A stretch of 64,000 bases of DNA from SIG565 sp045651765 (lineage in GTDB: Bacteria; Bacillota; Clostridia; Oscillospirales; Acutalibacteraceae). Of the stretch, positions 25,224 through 32,852 are shown piece after piece. The translations under genes and the position numbers were made by a program. Below the pieces are notes generated by a model. That model did no database searches, was not told the DNA's origin, and worked only from the letters and a program-made list of their open reading frames with translations. Location: positions 75,063-139,062 of the forward strand of contig JAZRSY010000002.1 of assembly GCA_045651765.1 (NCBI GenBank). Reading direction: 5' to 3'. The first letter of the stretch is position 1; each line of letters begins with the position of its first letter.

Positions 25224-25251
25224 TTGATATTATAACAGAATATGTTATAAT
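25224..25251 (+). promoter_or_regulatory. Promoter of the HD phosphohydrolase gene
   Basis: TTGATA (25224-25229), 16 bp, TATAAT (25246-25251) on the plus strand. Confidence 0.75.
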
Positions 25252-25257
25252 ATTCAA
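25229..25257 (-). promoter_or_regulatory. Promoter of the YfhO-like gene
   Basis: TTGAAT (25252-25257), 17 bp, TATAAT (25229-25234) on the minus strand. It occupies almost the same bases as the divergent plus-strand promoter, so polymerases should compete. Confidence 0.75.
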
Positions 25258-25294
25258 TAGAACAAATTAAACCAAATTTTAAAGGGTGAAAAAT

Positions 25295-25870
25295 ATGAAC
25301 TACCATTTTTATGCCATGCTTTCCCGTATGAAAAATATATACCGTTGGGGGCTTATGCGCAACACCAAAAGTGAGAATTTAAGCGAACATTCTCTGGAGG
25401 TTGCTTTTATTGCCCATGCCTTAGCCATTATAAACAACCAAAAATTCGGCGGTAATGTAAGCCCCGAAAAAGCTGCCGTTGCCGCAATGTTCCACGACAC
25501 GAGCGAAATTATAACCGGTGATATGCCAACACCAATTAAATATTATAACCCCCAAATTAAAGAGGTTTATAAACAAATCGAATCGGTAGCCGAGGATAAA
25601 TTAATTTCATATTTGCCAGACTATATGCGGCAGGATATTGCAAAAATTTATAAAGAAACAAGCCGTGATATTAAAATTCTTATAAAAGCGGCCGATAAAA
25701 TTTCAGCCTATATAAAATGCTTAGAAGAAATCAAAATGGGTAACAGTGAATTCACCGTGGCAGCAGAATCCACCAAAAACGCTATTTTAGCACTAAATTG
25801 CCCCGAAGCCAACGTGTTTTTAGAAGATTTTATTAAGTCATTCTCACTTTGTTTGGACGAGCAAAATTAA
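25295..25870 (+). CDS. HD-domain 5'-deoxynucleotidase, YfbR-like
   Basis: Predicted cytosolic metal-dependent phosphohydrolase of the HD superfamily; YfbR relatives remove phosphate from dNMPs. The 191-residue protein has the ordered metal ligands H (SEHSLEVA), HD (AAMFHDTSEI) and a later D (KAADKISAYIK), plus TGDMPTPIKY typical of YfbR. ATG 25295 is preferred over a GTG at 25286 because AAAGGG lies just upstream. It is monocistronic between a divergent promoter and a terminator shared with rplL. Confidence 0.86.
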   Translation: MNYHFYAMLSRMKNIYRWGLMRNTKSENLSEHSLEVAFIAHALAIINNQKFGGNVSPEKAAVAAMFHDTSEIITGDMPTPIKYYNPQIKEVYKQIESVAEDKLISYLPDYMRQDIAKIYKETSRDIKILIKAADKISAYIKCLEEIKMGNSEFTVAAESTKNAILALNCPEANVFLEDFIKSFSLCLDEQN

Positions 25871-25881
25871 GCAAAGAAAAT

Positions 25882-25905
25882 AACCGCCCTTAAAAAAGGG
25901 CGGTT
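25882..25905. terminator. Bidirectional terminator between HD hydrolase gene and rplL
   Basis: AACCGCCCTT/AAGGGCGGTT stem with a 4-base A loop and T/A runs on both sides, sited between convergent genes. Confidence 0.9.
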
Positions 25906-25927
25906 TAATTTTTTAAGTAGTTTTAAA

Positions 25928-26305
25928 TTACTTAAGTTCAACAGTAGCGCCAACCTCAGCAAGTTTAGCTTTGATAGCCTCTGCATCTTCTTTAGAAGCA
26001 GCTTCTTTAAGGGTTTTAGGAGCGCCATCTACTAAAGCTTTAGCTTCAGCAAGACCTAAGCCGGTGATTTCGCGAACGGCTTTAATAACCTTAATTTTCT
26101 CTGCGCCTGCGTTAGCAAGGATTACATCGAACTCGGTTTTTTCTTCAACTGCTGCTGCGCCGCCTGCTGCGGGAGCTGCTACTGCTACAGCTGCTGCTGC
26201 AGATACGCCAAATTCCTCTTCTACTGCTTTAACGAGCTCAGAAAGCTCAAGAACGGTAAGAGCTTTAAGCTCTTCAATCATAGCTGTGATTTTTTCAGAT
26301 GCCAT
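25928..26305 (-). CDS. rplL: 50S ribosomal protein L7/L12
   Basis: Forms the ribosomal stalk that recruits translation factors. The 125 residues start MASEKITAMIEELKALTV. The alanine-rich hinge (about residues 34-55) is followed by the C-terminal domain EKTEFDVILANAGAEKIKVI and GLGLAEAKALVDGAPK. Start ATG 26305 has GGAGG at good distance. It lies 43 bp after rplJ. Confidence 0.98.
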   Translation of the reverse strand: MASEKITAMIEELKALTVLELSELVKAVEEEFGVSAAAAVAVAAPAAGGAAAVEEKTEFDVILANAGAEKIKVIKAVREITGLGLAEAKALVDGAPKTLKEAASKEDAEAIKAKLAEVGATVELK

Positions 26306-26347
26306 TTTATTTTCCTCCAATTATAATAAAATAAATTTTTTTAAATA

Positions 26348-26851
26348 TTATTCGGCAGAACCGTCTTTATCTACGATTGCCTGTACAGCACGTGCAAATG
26401 CTGCGATAGGTGCTTGGAAAGCACCAACAACTGTTGCAAGTAAAACTTCCCTTGAGGGTAACTTTGCAAGCGAATTAACAGTTTCAAGGTCGATTTGTTT
26501 ACCATCTAAGTAACCGGCCTTAATGTTGAAGTTTTCGTGTGAGTCTGCAAATTTTGCAAGGATTCTTGCTGCAGCCACATGGTCTTCTTTAGAAATTGCA
26601 ATTGAGGTTGTACCTTCAAGAACATCCTTAATTCCTTCTAACTCGGTACCCTCTAAGGCACGGCCTAACAGTGTGTTTTTAACTACGCGGTAATCAATTC
26701 CTGCTTCGCGCAATTCTTTACGAAGAACTGTATCGTCGGCAACATTAATACCTTTATAATCAACAATAACACCTGCTACGGAATTTTGAATAGCTTCTGC
26801 AAGTTCTTTAACAATTTGTTGTTTTCGTTCTAAAACTTTAGCGTTTGGCAT
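26348..26851 (-). CDS. rplJ: 50S ribosomal protein L10
   Basis: Anchors L7/L12 dimers to the ribosome. The 167 residues have the typical LERKQQIVKELAEAI start, GVIVDYKGINVAD and RVVKNTLLGRALEGT. Expression is probably autogenously controlled through the L10 leader upstream, where L10-L12 complex binding would affect the terminator at 26886-26913. Confidence 0.98.
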   Translation of the reverse strand: MPNAKVLERKQQIVKELAEAIQNSVAGVIVDYKGINVADDTVLRKELREAGIDYRVVKNTLLGRALEGTELEGIKDVLEGTTSIAISKEDHVAAARILAKFADSHENFNIKAGYLDGKQIDLETVNSLAKLPSREVLLATVVGAFQAPIAAFARAVQAIVDKDGSAE

Positions 26852-26885
26852 TGTTTCACCTCCGTTAAATGCGGTTAATTAAAAA

Positions 26886-26913
26886 GCCTACCCCCGAAAA
26901 AGCGAGGATAGGC
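26886..26913 (-). terminator. Attenuator terminator of rplJL leader
   Basis: GCCTATCCTCG...CGGGGGTAGGC stem followed by TTTTTAATTAA on the minus strand, just upstream of the rplJ RBS. Confidence 0.85.
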
Positions 26914-26934
26914 ATAAAAATACTGTAATTTTTA

Positions 26935-26992
26935 AGCACACCTCGGCAGGCGGTTAACTTACCCGTTTAAAACGGACCTGCTTTCTTCGGAG
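26935..26992 (-). promoter_or_regulatory. Ribosomal protein L10 leader
   Basis: The minus strand contains CCGAAGAAAGCAGGTCCG, a GTTTTAAAC-type hairpin and TTAACCGCCTGCCGAGGTG. GCAGG and CCTGC pair, and the bulged/kink-turn sequence matches the known bacterial L10 leader. It lies between the promoter and the attenuator. Confidence 0.88.
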
Positions 26993-27010
26993 TAATATTT
27001 AGCAATGGTA

Positions 27011-27039
27011 ATAATACCATAACTGTATTAGTTTGTCAA
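27011..27039 (-). promoter_or_regulatory. Promoter of rplJ-rplL
   Basis: TTGACA (27034-27039), 17 bp, TATTAT (27011-27016) on the minus strand, just beyond the rplA stop. Confidence 0.85.
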
Positions 27040-27046
27040 GTGCAAA

Positions 27047-27742
27047 TTATGCACCAAACTTGGCAACGTTAAGTTTTACACCAGGGCCCATAGTGGTTGC
27101 CAATGTGCAAGACTTAATGTACTGACCTTTGGTTGCAGCAGGTTTAGCCTTGATGATAGCACCCATAAGTGCATCAAAGTTTTCCATTAACTTTTCAGGG
27201 CCAAAAGAAACCTTACCAATTGGGCAGTGAATAATATTTGTTTTGTCGAGCCTGTATTCGATTTTACCGGCTTTTGCTTCGGTAACAGCCTTGGCAACAT
27301 CGGGTGTAACGGTGCCGGCTTTAGGTGTTGGCATAAGGCCGCGAGGACCTAAAACCTTACCTAAACGGCCAACCAAGCCCATCATGTCGGGTGTTGCAAT
27401 AACAACATCGAAATCAAGCCAGTTTTCGTTTTGAATTTTAGCAATAAGCTCTTCGCCGCCTACAAAGTCTGAACCTGCAGCTTCGGCGTCTTTAGCTTTG
27501 TCGCCCTTTGTAAGAACTAAGGTTCTCACTTTTTTACCAGTTCCGTTAGGTAAAACTACGGCGCCGCGAACCTGTTGGTCAGCGTGGCGTGAGTCTACAC
27601 CCAAGCGAACGTGAATTTCAACTGTTTCATCAAATTTAGCAGTGCCTGTTTTAATAGCAATTTCCACTGCTTCGTTAGCGTCATAAAGCTTACCAGTTTC
27701 TATAAGCTTTGCGCTTTCAACATATTTTTTTCCGTGTTTCAT
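27047..27742 (-). CDS. rplA: 50S ribosomal protein L1
   Basis: Binds the 23S rRNA stalk at the E site and in many bacteria represses its own mRNA. The 231 residues include MKHGKKYVESAKLI, the TAKFDETVEIHVRLGVDSRHADQQVRG region and GLVGRLGKVLGPRGLMPTPK. RBS GGGAGG precedes ATG 27742. It lies 55 bp after rplK, with a possible L1-type RNA motif between them. Confidence 0.98.
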   Translation of the reverse strand: MKHGKKYVESAKLIETGKLYDANEAVEIAIKTGTAKFDETVEIHVRLGVDSRHADQQVRGAVVLPNGTGKKVRTLVLTKGDKAKDAEAAGSDFVGGEELIAKIQNENWLDFDVVIATPDMMGLVGRLGKVLGPRGLMPTPKAGTVTPDVAKAVTEAKAGKIEYRLDKTNIIHCPIGKVSFGPEKLMENFDALMGAIIKAKPAATKGQYIKSCTLATTMGPGVKLNVAKFGA

Positions 27743-27797
27743 CTTTCTTTACCTCCCAATAAGTGGTTAAATCGGAATTTTCCTCCCACGAGAGAGA

Positions 27798-28223
27798 TTA
27801 ATCGACAACTTCAACGCCCATGCTGCGAGCTGTACCTGCTACCATAGACATAGCAGCTTCAATGTTTGCAGCGTTTAAGTCGGGCATTTTTTGTTCGGCG
27901 ATTTTTCTAATCTGCTCGCTGGTAATCTTTGCAACCTTCGTTTTATTCGGGGCACCCGAAGCAGTTTCAATACCGCATGCTTTTTTAATAAGAACAGCAG
28001 CAGGCGGAGTTTTTGTGATAAAGCTAAACGAACGGTCGGCATAAACGGTAATAACAACCGGGATTATAAGACCCACATCGTTTTTAGTGCGTTCGTTAAA
28101 TTCTTTAGTGAACGCCATAATGTTTACACCGTGCTGACCCAGCGCCGGACCAACAGGTGGAGCCGGAGTGGCTTTTCCTGCCGGAATTTGCAATTTGATA
28201 TAACCTGTAATTTTTTGAGCCAT
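27798..28223 (-). CDS. rplK: 50S ribosomal protein L11
   Basis: Part of the GTPase-associated centre of the ribosome. The 141 residues begin MAQKITGYIKLQIPAGKATP; ATG 28223 has GGAGG upstream. PVGPALGQHGVNIMAF and the C-terminal MPDLNAANIEAAMSMVAGTARSMG are diagnostic. It follows nusG by about 145 bp that hold a structured leader. Confidence 0.98.
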   Translation of the reverse strand: MAQKITGYIKLQIPAGKATPAPPVGPALGQHGVNIMAFTKEFNERTKNDVGLIIPVVITVYADRSFSFITKTPPAAVLIKKACGIETASGAPNKTKVAKITSEQIRKIAEQKMPDLNAANIEAAMSMVAGTARSMGVEVVD

Positions 28224-28274
28224 TGTTTGCACCTCCAATATTCGTGGTAACTAGTGATTTTTCACTTGGCGGAA

Positions 28275-28300
28275 CGGTCATCTTCGCGTTCCTCCCACCG
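28275..28300 (-). promoter_or_regulatory. Putative L1-binding (autoregulatory) RNA site upstream of rplK
   Basis: The minus strand reads CGGTGGGAGG, an 8-base loop, then GATGACCG: a CGGT/ACCG stem with opposing GGGAGG and GATG strands. This is the arrangement of the L1 target in 23S rRNA and in L11/L1 mRNAs. A weaker GTGGGAGG copy is at 27782-27789, before rplA. Confidence 0.6.
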
Positions 28301-28367
28301 TGGCGGTTTTTGCCGCCGGCGGCAAAATAGCCGCATGAAATAAGCAGAAATTCTGCATATTACCTAA

Positions 28368-28895
28368 TTAATCGACCATAGCAATTTGGTCTAAGTCCAT
28401 TTCAACAGGTGTTTGCCTGCCGAAAACGGTTAATAACACACGTACGCTGCTGTTTTTAATGTCAATTTCTTCAACAACACCATATGTGTTTTCGAAAGGT
28501 CCATAAGTAACCTTTACATTGTCGCCAACCTTGTACTGAACCTCTACGCTGTGCTTTTCAACGCCAAGGGCCTCTACTTCCTTGTCGGTTAGCGGAACCG
28601 GCTTAGAAGCCGGACCAACAAAGCCTGTTACGCCTGCTGTATTGCGCACTACATACCAGCTGTCGTCGGTAACTATCATTTTAATAAGAACATATCCGGG
28701 GAAAATTTTACGCTCAACCTCGCGTTTTTTGTCTTCCTTAACCTCGGTTACTGTTTCGGTAGGAATGTTAATATCAACGATAAGGTCTTGCATTTTACGG
28801 TTTTCAACCATTTTTTCAAGGTCGCTTTTAACCTTGTTTTCATAACCCGAATAGGTATGAATTACATACCATTTTGCTTCGTTTGATTCTGCCAT
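28368..28895 (-). CDS. nusG: Transcription termination/antitermination factor NusG
   Basis: Binds RNA polymerase and links it to Rho or the ribosome. The 175-residue protein has the N-terminal NGN domain (AKWYVIHTYSGYENKVK, PGYVLIKM, WYVVRNTAGVTGFVG) and a C-terminal KOW domain (GDNVKVTYGPFENTYGVVEEID). It follows secE by about 25 bp and precedes rplK. Confidence 0.98.
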   Translation of the reverse strand: MAESNEAKWYVIHTYSGYENKVKSDLEKMVENRKMQDLIVDINIPTETVTEVKEDKKREVERKIFPGYVLIKMIVTDDSWYVVRNTAGVTGFVGPASKPVPLTDKEVEALGVEKHSVEVQYKVGDNVKVTYGPFENTYGVVEEIDIKNSSVRVLLTVFGRQTPVEMDLDQIAMVD

Positions 28896-28919
28896 TATTT
28901 TTCCTCCGCTTTTGTTATA

Positions 28920-29606
28920 CTATAATGCTAACAAAGCTAACAGCAACTCACCTAAGCCGTAATCTATAGCCCAAATGAATATACCTATAATAAGGCATAT
29001 GATAAGAACTATAATGGTGTTTTTAAGCACCTCTTTAAAACCTGGCCAAACGATTTTTTTGGTTTCACTCTTATAATCTCTAACAAAACGAACTATTCTT
29101 TTTGGAATGGTAAGTTTGTCTTTAGAGCGTGAAACTAAAATGTAATCATCTACAAGTAGGTGTGCTATTCCGAATGCAACACATACAAATAATGCTACGG
29201 TTACAAGTGCAACCGAAATTAAGTATGTTACATTGGAAGCCGAAGCTACAGCAAGTGGACGGGTATCAATGTAGAGCACCGGAGCGCTTAATGTTACAAC
29301 TAACATATAAATAGCTGCAACCAAAGCAAAGGCCGGAGCGGCATACCTTGCACCCTTGAACTTAAATGTAAAACCACCGCAAACAGTAGCCAATACAGTT
29401 AGCAAAAAGCAGAACAATAAATCGCTTGATTTTGCCATATCCACCCCTGCGGCGCTAAGCTTGCCACCGAAGGCCAATGTAGCACCCGAAAGGGTAAATG
29501 TTCCTGTCTCAGAAACTATAGTAGCAAAGTTAGTAAAGAATAAAAATAGTGCTGCAGCACCAAACAAGATTGCCGAAATTTGACAAATTTTGTTTATAAC
29601 TTTCAT
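28920..29606 (-). CDS. secE: SecE translocase subunit with a four-helix N-terminal membrane extension
   Basis: Essential subunit of the SecYEG channel. The last 65 residues are a standard SecE: an amphipathic stretch VRDYKSETKKIVWPGFKEVLKNT and one membrane helix. The first 150 or so residues are extra, with hydrophobic helices near residues 9-28, 62-80, 88-107 and 125-150. Normal bacterial SecE is 60-130 residues, so 228 is long. No internal Met or credible RBS sits just before the SecE part, so the extension is probably translated. Position between rpmG and nusG is the classic secE locus. Confidence 0.9.
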   Translation of the reverse strand: MKVINKICQISAILFGAAALFLFFTNFATIVSETGTFTLSGATLAFGGKLSAAGVDMAKSSDLLFCFLLTVLATVCGGFTFKFKGARYAAPAFALVAAIYMLVVTLSAPVLYIDTRPLAVASASNVTYLISVALVTVALFVCVAFGIAHLLVDDYILVSRSKDKLTIPKRIVRFVRDYKSETKKIVWPGFKEVLKNTIIVLIICLIIGIFIWAIDYGLGELLLALLAL

Positions 29607-29618
29607 TTCTGCATCCCC

Positions 29619-29768
29619 CTACTTTGTTTCTTTGTGCACGGTGTGCTTTTTACAGAACCTGCAATACTTATTCATTTCAAGTCTGTCCGGGTCGTTTTTC
29701 TTGTTTTTCATTGTGTTGTAGTTGCGTTGCTTACATTCTGTGCAAGCCAAAGTTACTTTAACTCTCAT
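29619..29768 (-). CDS. rpmG: 50S ribosomal protein L33
   Basis: A 49-residue ribosomal protein, shorter than common ORF cut-offs. It reads MRVKVTLACTECKQRNYNT and ends with YCRFCKKHTVHKETK. The two CxxC pairs (C9/C12, C36/C39) mark the zinc-containing form of L33. GGGAGG lies 7 bases before ATG 29768. It is the first gene of the rpmG-secE-nusG unit, 12 bp before secE. Confidence 0.97.
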   Translation of the reverse strand: MRVKVTLACTECKQRNYNTMKNKKNDPDRLEMNKYCRFCKKHTVHKETK

Positions 29769-29954
29769 GACGGCACCTCCCGTTTTACGGAATTTATTTT
29801 TGCCTTTATAGGCAAACAGCCTCCCTCAGTAAACACCTTATATTGACCTTTAAACCATATGTTGCGGCTTAAAAGTAAAGCACATACAATATAGGCGAAA
29901 TTTACTTAAAATCCTTTTTTTTGCGCAAAAAAAAAGACCTTCAGAGGTAATGCC

Positions 29955-29983
29955 ATTATAACACACCGGCCCCTGTTGGTCAA
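29955..29983 (-). promoter_or_regulatory. Promoter of rpmG-secE-nusG
   Basis: TTGACC (29978-29983), 17 bp, TATAAT (29955-29960) on the minus strand. The leader to rpmG is about 180 nt and holds small hairpins such as TTTGCC-TATAAA-GGCAAA near 29803-29820; no known leader class was recognised. Confidence 0.85.
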
Positions 29984-30011
29984 GTATTTTTTTACATTAT
30001 TTGCATTTATA

Positions 30012-30494
30012 TTATTTATGGTAGGCTGAACCTTCTTTAATTTTAAACGCCCTGTATATTTGCTCTAACAACATTATGCGGGCAAGCATATGCGGAAAGG
30101 TCATTTTAGAGAATGAAATTTTAACATCGGCCCGCTGTTTTACCCTGTCGCTTAGCCCGTGAGAGCTGCCAATTATAAATACAACGGTGCTTTTACCCAA
30201 ATTAACCGAGTTTTCTATCGTTTGGCTGAATTCTTCGGAAGAAAACTGCCTGCCCTCTATGCACATAGGCAAAACATATGCATTATTGGGTATTTTTTGC
30301 AAAATTAAATCGGCCTCTTTTTCAAGCGCTGCATTAATTTCAGCATTCGATGGGTTGTCGCTTAAACTTTTTGGTGCAATTTCAATGATTTCTAAATTAC
30401 AATAATTTTTAAGCCTTTTTTGGTACTCGGCCGAGGCTTGAGACAAATATTGCTCCTTTAATTTGCCAAGGGCTATTATTTTAACCTTTATCAT
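30012..30494 (-). CDS. rlmH: 23S rRNA (pseudouridine-1915 N3) methyltransferase
   Basis: SPOUT methyltransferase acting on helix 69 of the 50S subunit. The 160 residues match the family closely: MIKVKIIALGKLKEQY at the N-terminus, the SAM knot VVFIIGSSHGLSD, and KISFSKMTFPHMLARIMLLEQIYRAFKI at the C-terminus. Its ATG overlaps the stop of the upstream hydrolase gene by 4 bases. Confidence 0.97.
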   Translation of the reverse strand: MIKVKIIALGKLKEQYLSQASAEYQKRLKNYCNLEIIEIAPKSLSDNPSNAEINAALEKEADLILQKIPNNAYVLPMCIEGRQFSSEEFSQTIENSVNLGKSTVVFIIGSSHGLSDRVKQRADVKISFSKMTFPHMLARIMLLEQIYRAFKIKEGSAYHK

Positions 30495-31282
30495 AAATAA
30501 ATTACCTCGTTACCGCAGGGGGCCGCAACATTTAAAACATAGTCGCTGCCTTTTTTGGCGCCATAATCAAGCAAGGCGCCGGTTGTGGCGGCGGTGGCCA
30601 AAAGCGGTGTGTTATTATGTCGGCTTAGGTGCCCCAAAACAAACCTGTTGGTGCCACTACTAAACAAACTTTTAAGCTCGGCAGCACATATATTATTAGA
30701 AAGATGGCCCTTTTCGCCCATTATTCTTAACTTAAGTTCGGCAGGATACGGCCCGTTTTTGAGCATTTTAATGTCGTGGTTAGATTCTAACATAACCAAA
30801 TTACTGCCAACAAGGGCATTGTGCACAGTGGGGGTTATAAGACCCAAATCAGTGCAGACCGAAATTTTAGTACCACCAGGCAATAAAAAAGAATATCCAC
30901 CCGAGCCTAAAGAATCGTGGCTGGTCTCAAAAAAATTAGCGCAAACACCATCGATTTCCAACGGAGTATCGGCTGCTATGGGCAAAGCCTTTGTGTTTGG
31001 TGCCAGAACATTTAATTCGCAAAGGGTTTTTAATGTGTTTTCCGATGCTATTACCGGTATATTTAATTTTTTAAGTAAAGTTTTAAGGCCTTTTATGTGG
31101 TCGGAATGGGTATGTGTTACAAAAACGGCCGAAATACTGTTTATGTTTATGCCCTTTTTTTCACACTCTGAATTAAGCGAAGCAAAAGAGGCGCCGGCAT
31201 CTATAATAATGCCGTTGTTGCCATATCCTATATATGTACTGTTGGCTGAACTGCCCGAAAACAAAGCACAAAACCTAGCCAA
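30491..31282 (-). CDS. MBL-fold metallohydrolase, WalJ/YycJ family
   Basis: Beta-lactamase-fold hydrolase with the motif THTHSDHIKG (two-metal HxHxDH) near residues 56-65 and later histidines in LESNHD and VLGHLSRHNN. The 263-residue length and the sequence LFSGSSANSTYI at the start match YycJ/WalJ proteins, which are nuclease-like and linked to coordination of cell division and DNA replication in Firmicutes. It uses a TTG start at 31282 with GGCGGGG upstream. It is paired with rlmH by an ATGA overlap, a common gene pair in Firmicutes. Confidence 0.88.
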   Translation of the reverse strand: MARFCALFSGSSANSTYIGYGNNGIIIDAGASFASLNSECEKKGININSISAVFVTHTHSDHIKGLKTLLKKLNIPVIASENTLKTLCELNVLAPNTKALPIAADTPLEIDGVCANFFETSHDSLGSGGYSFLLPGGTKISVCTDLGLITPTVHNALVGSNLVMLESNHDIKMLKNGPYPAELKLRIMGEKGHLSNNICAAELKSLFSSGTNRFVLGHLSRHNNTPLLATAATTGALLDYGAKKGSDYVLNVAAPCGNEVIYL

Positions 31283-31311
31283 AATTACCCCGCCTTTCTT
31301 AAATATATTAA

Positions 31312-31332
31312 AAGGCTGCCGTGGCAGCCTTT
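31312..31332 (-). terminator. Terminator after murA
   Basis: AAGGCTGCC/GGCAGCCTT stem with a short loop beside an A/T run, immediately beyond the murA stop codon. Its opposite-strand T run makes it potentially bidirectional. Confidence 0.85.
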
Positions 31333-31333
31333 T

Positions 31334-32620
31334 TTAGTTTGCTTTAAATAGCCCGCCGGTTTCGCTGTCGGTAACCCGTTTAATGTCGGCCCCCAGCGCT
31401 GTAAATTTTTCTACAATTTTTTCATAACCGCGGTCTATGTGCTGAATTTCTTCAATTTCTGTGGTGCCTTCGGCCATAAGGCCTGCTATAATCATGGCGG
31501 CTCCCGCCCTTAAATCCACAGCCTTAACAGGTGCACTGTTTAATTTTTCCACACCTGTAATTACGGCCATTTTACCATCCACCTGCACCTGTGCTCCCAT
31601 AAGGGTCAGTTGGTCTACATACCTAAACCTATTATCCCACACGCCCTCGGTTATAATGCTTGTACCATCGGCTGTGGCCAAAAGGGTTGCCATTTGAGGC
31701 TGCATATCGGTTGGAAAACCGGGATGCGGCATGGTTTTAACATTGCATTTTTTGGCGCGACCTTTAAGGTAGATTCTAACCTCTTCGTCACCTTGTTCAA
31801 CCGTGGCACCTGTTTCTACAAGTTTTGCAATAATAGATTCAAGGTGTTTTGGTATTACATTAGTAATTGTAACATCGCCCTTGGTGGCAGCAGCGGCAAC
31901 CAAATATGTTCCCGCTTCGATTTGGTCGGGTATAATGCTGTAGGTGGTGCCTTTTAACTGCTCCACACCGCGAATTTTAATAACATTTGTGCCGGCGCCC
32001 ATTATGTTGGCACCCATAGAGTTTAAAAAGTTTGCTAAATCTACAATATGGGGTTCGCGGGCAGCGTTTTCTATAACGGTGGTGCCCCTGGCCTTAACGG
32101 CAGCAAGCATAATATTAATGGTTGCACCAACCGAAACAACATCCAAATAAACCGAGCCGCCGCCTAATTTTTGGCAACGAGCCTCGACCATTCCGTTTTC
32201 GATGCTAACCTTAGCACCCAGCGCTTCAAAACCTTTTATATGCTGGTCAATTGGCCTAACACCAAAGTTACAACCGCCGGGAGGCGCCACTCTGGCCCTT
32301 TTCATTCGGCCTAATAAAGCGCCCAAAAAATAACTTGAGGCGCGCATATTTTTGGCCATGGCGGCCGAAACAACAAAAGAATTAACACCTGTTGGGTCAA
32401 TTTCTACCATTGTGTTGTCTAAAAACTTAACCTTCGAACCCAAAGCCTCTAAGCAATTGCAAATGGCAGTAACGTCCGATATTTCGGGCAGATTTTCTAT
32501 TACACAAGGGCTATCGGCTAATAAAACTGCAGGCAAAACAGCAACGGCCGCATTTTTTGCGCCGCTTATTCTTACAGTTCCTTTTAACCTTTTGCCGCCT
32601 TTAATAACGAACTTTTCCAA
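31334..32620 (-). CDS. murA: UDP-N-acetylglucosamine 1-carboxyvinyltransferase
   Basis: First committed step of peptidoglycan synthesis, adding enolpyruvate to UDP-GlcNAc. The 428 residues include GKRLKGTVRISGAKNAAV, MRASSYFLGALLGR, the fosfomycin-target Cys in PPGGCNFGVRPIDQH and the C-terminal DLRAGAAMIIAGLMAEG. The start is TTG at 32620 with AAGGGG 9 bases upstream. It has a strong promoter of its own, divergent from the hydrolase-murF-ddl unit. Confidence 0.97.
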   Translation of the reverse strand: MEKFVIKGGKRLKGTVRISGAKNAAVAVLPAVLLADSPCVIENLPEISDVTAICNCLEALGSKVKFLDNTMVEIDPTGVNSFVVSAAMAKNMRASSYFLGALLGRMKRARVAPPGGCNFGVRPIDQHIKGFEALGAKVSIENGMVEARCQKLGGGSVYLDVVSVGATINIMLAAVKARGTTVIENAAREPHIVDLANFLNSMGANIMGAGTNVIKIRGVEQLKGTTYSIIPDQIEAGTYLVAAAATKGDVTITNVIPKHLESIIAKLVETGATVEQGDEEVRIYLKGRAKKCNVKTMPHPGFPTDMQPQMATLLATADGTSIITEGVWDNRFRYVDQLTLMGAQVQVDGKMAVITGVEKLNSAPVKAVDLRAGAAMIIAGLMAEGTTEIEEIQHIDRGYEKIVEKFTALGADIKRVTDSETGGLFKAN

Positions 32621-32702
32621 AAAAACACCCCTTAAAACATTGTCTTAAAATAGTATTTCCGTTTTGGGTTTATTTTTTATTAAAACATTATTCCATTTAT
32701 TC

Positions 32703-32731
32703 ATTATAATAGCAAACCCTTATATTGTCAA
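32703..32731 (-). promoter_or_regulatory. Promoter of murA
   Basis: Perfect consensus TTGACA (32726-32731), 17 bp, TATAAT (32703-32708) on the minus strand. Confidence 0.9.
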
Positions 32732-32813
32732 TTTTATTTTTAACCACTATATTTTGTGGTATTTGGGCAAATTAAAATTTTTTAAAATATATCTTCTTTT
32801 TTTTGCAAATATT

Positions 32814-32822
32814 TGGTATAAT
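32814..32822 (+). promoter_or_regulatory. Extended -10 promoter of hydrolase-murF-ddl-CDF unit
   Basis: TGGTATAAT on the plus strand, 31 bp before the hydrolase start. The -35 region is a T run with no good match. Confidence 0.6.
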
Positions 32823-32852
32823 AAATTAAGTATATATTGTAGGGGCGCAAAA

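Noticed and set aside
25971..26513. Plus-strand open frame of 180 codons across rplL and rplJ
   Set aside because: Ala/Ser/Thr-rich translation typical of an antisense shadow of L7/L12 and L10, spanning two real genes and a terminator-free gap.
28308..28327. Perfect palindrome as a transcription terminator between nusG and rplK
   Set aside because: On the minus strand it is followed by AAAAACC, not a U run, so it does not fit a rho-independent terminator for nusG.
29905..29937. T8-GCGC-A9 inverted repeat upstream of rpmG as an attenuator
   Set aside because: The stem is almost entirely A-T and too weak; no known leader motif accompanies it.
30585..31337. Plus-strand open frame of 250 codons
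   Set aside because: Antisense to the WalJ-like gene, which has clear metal motifs; the frame lacks an RBS.
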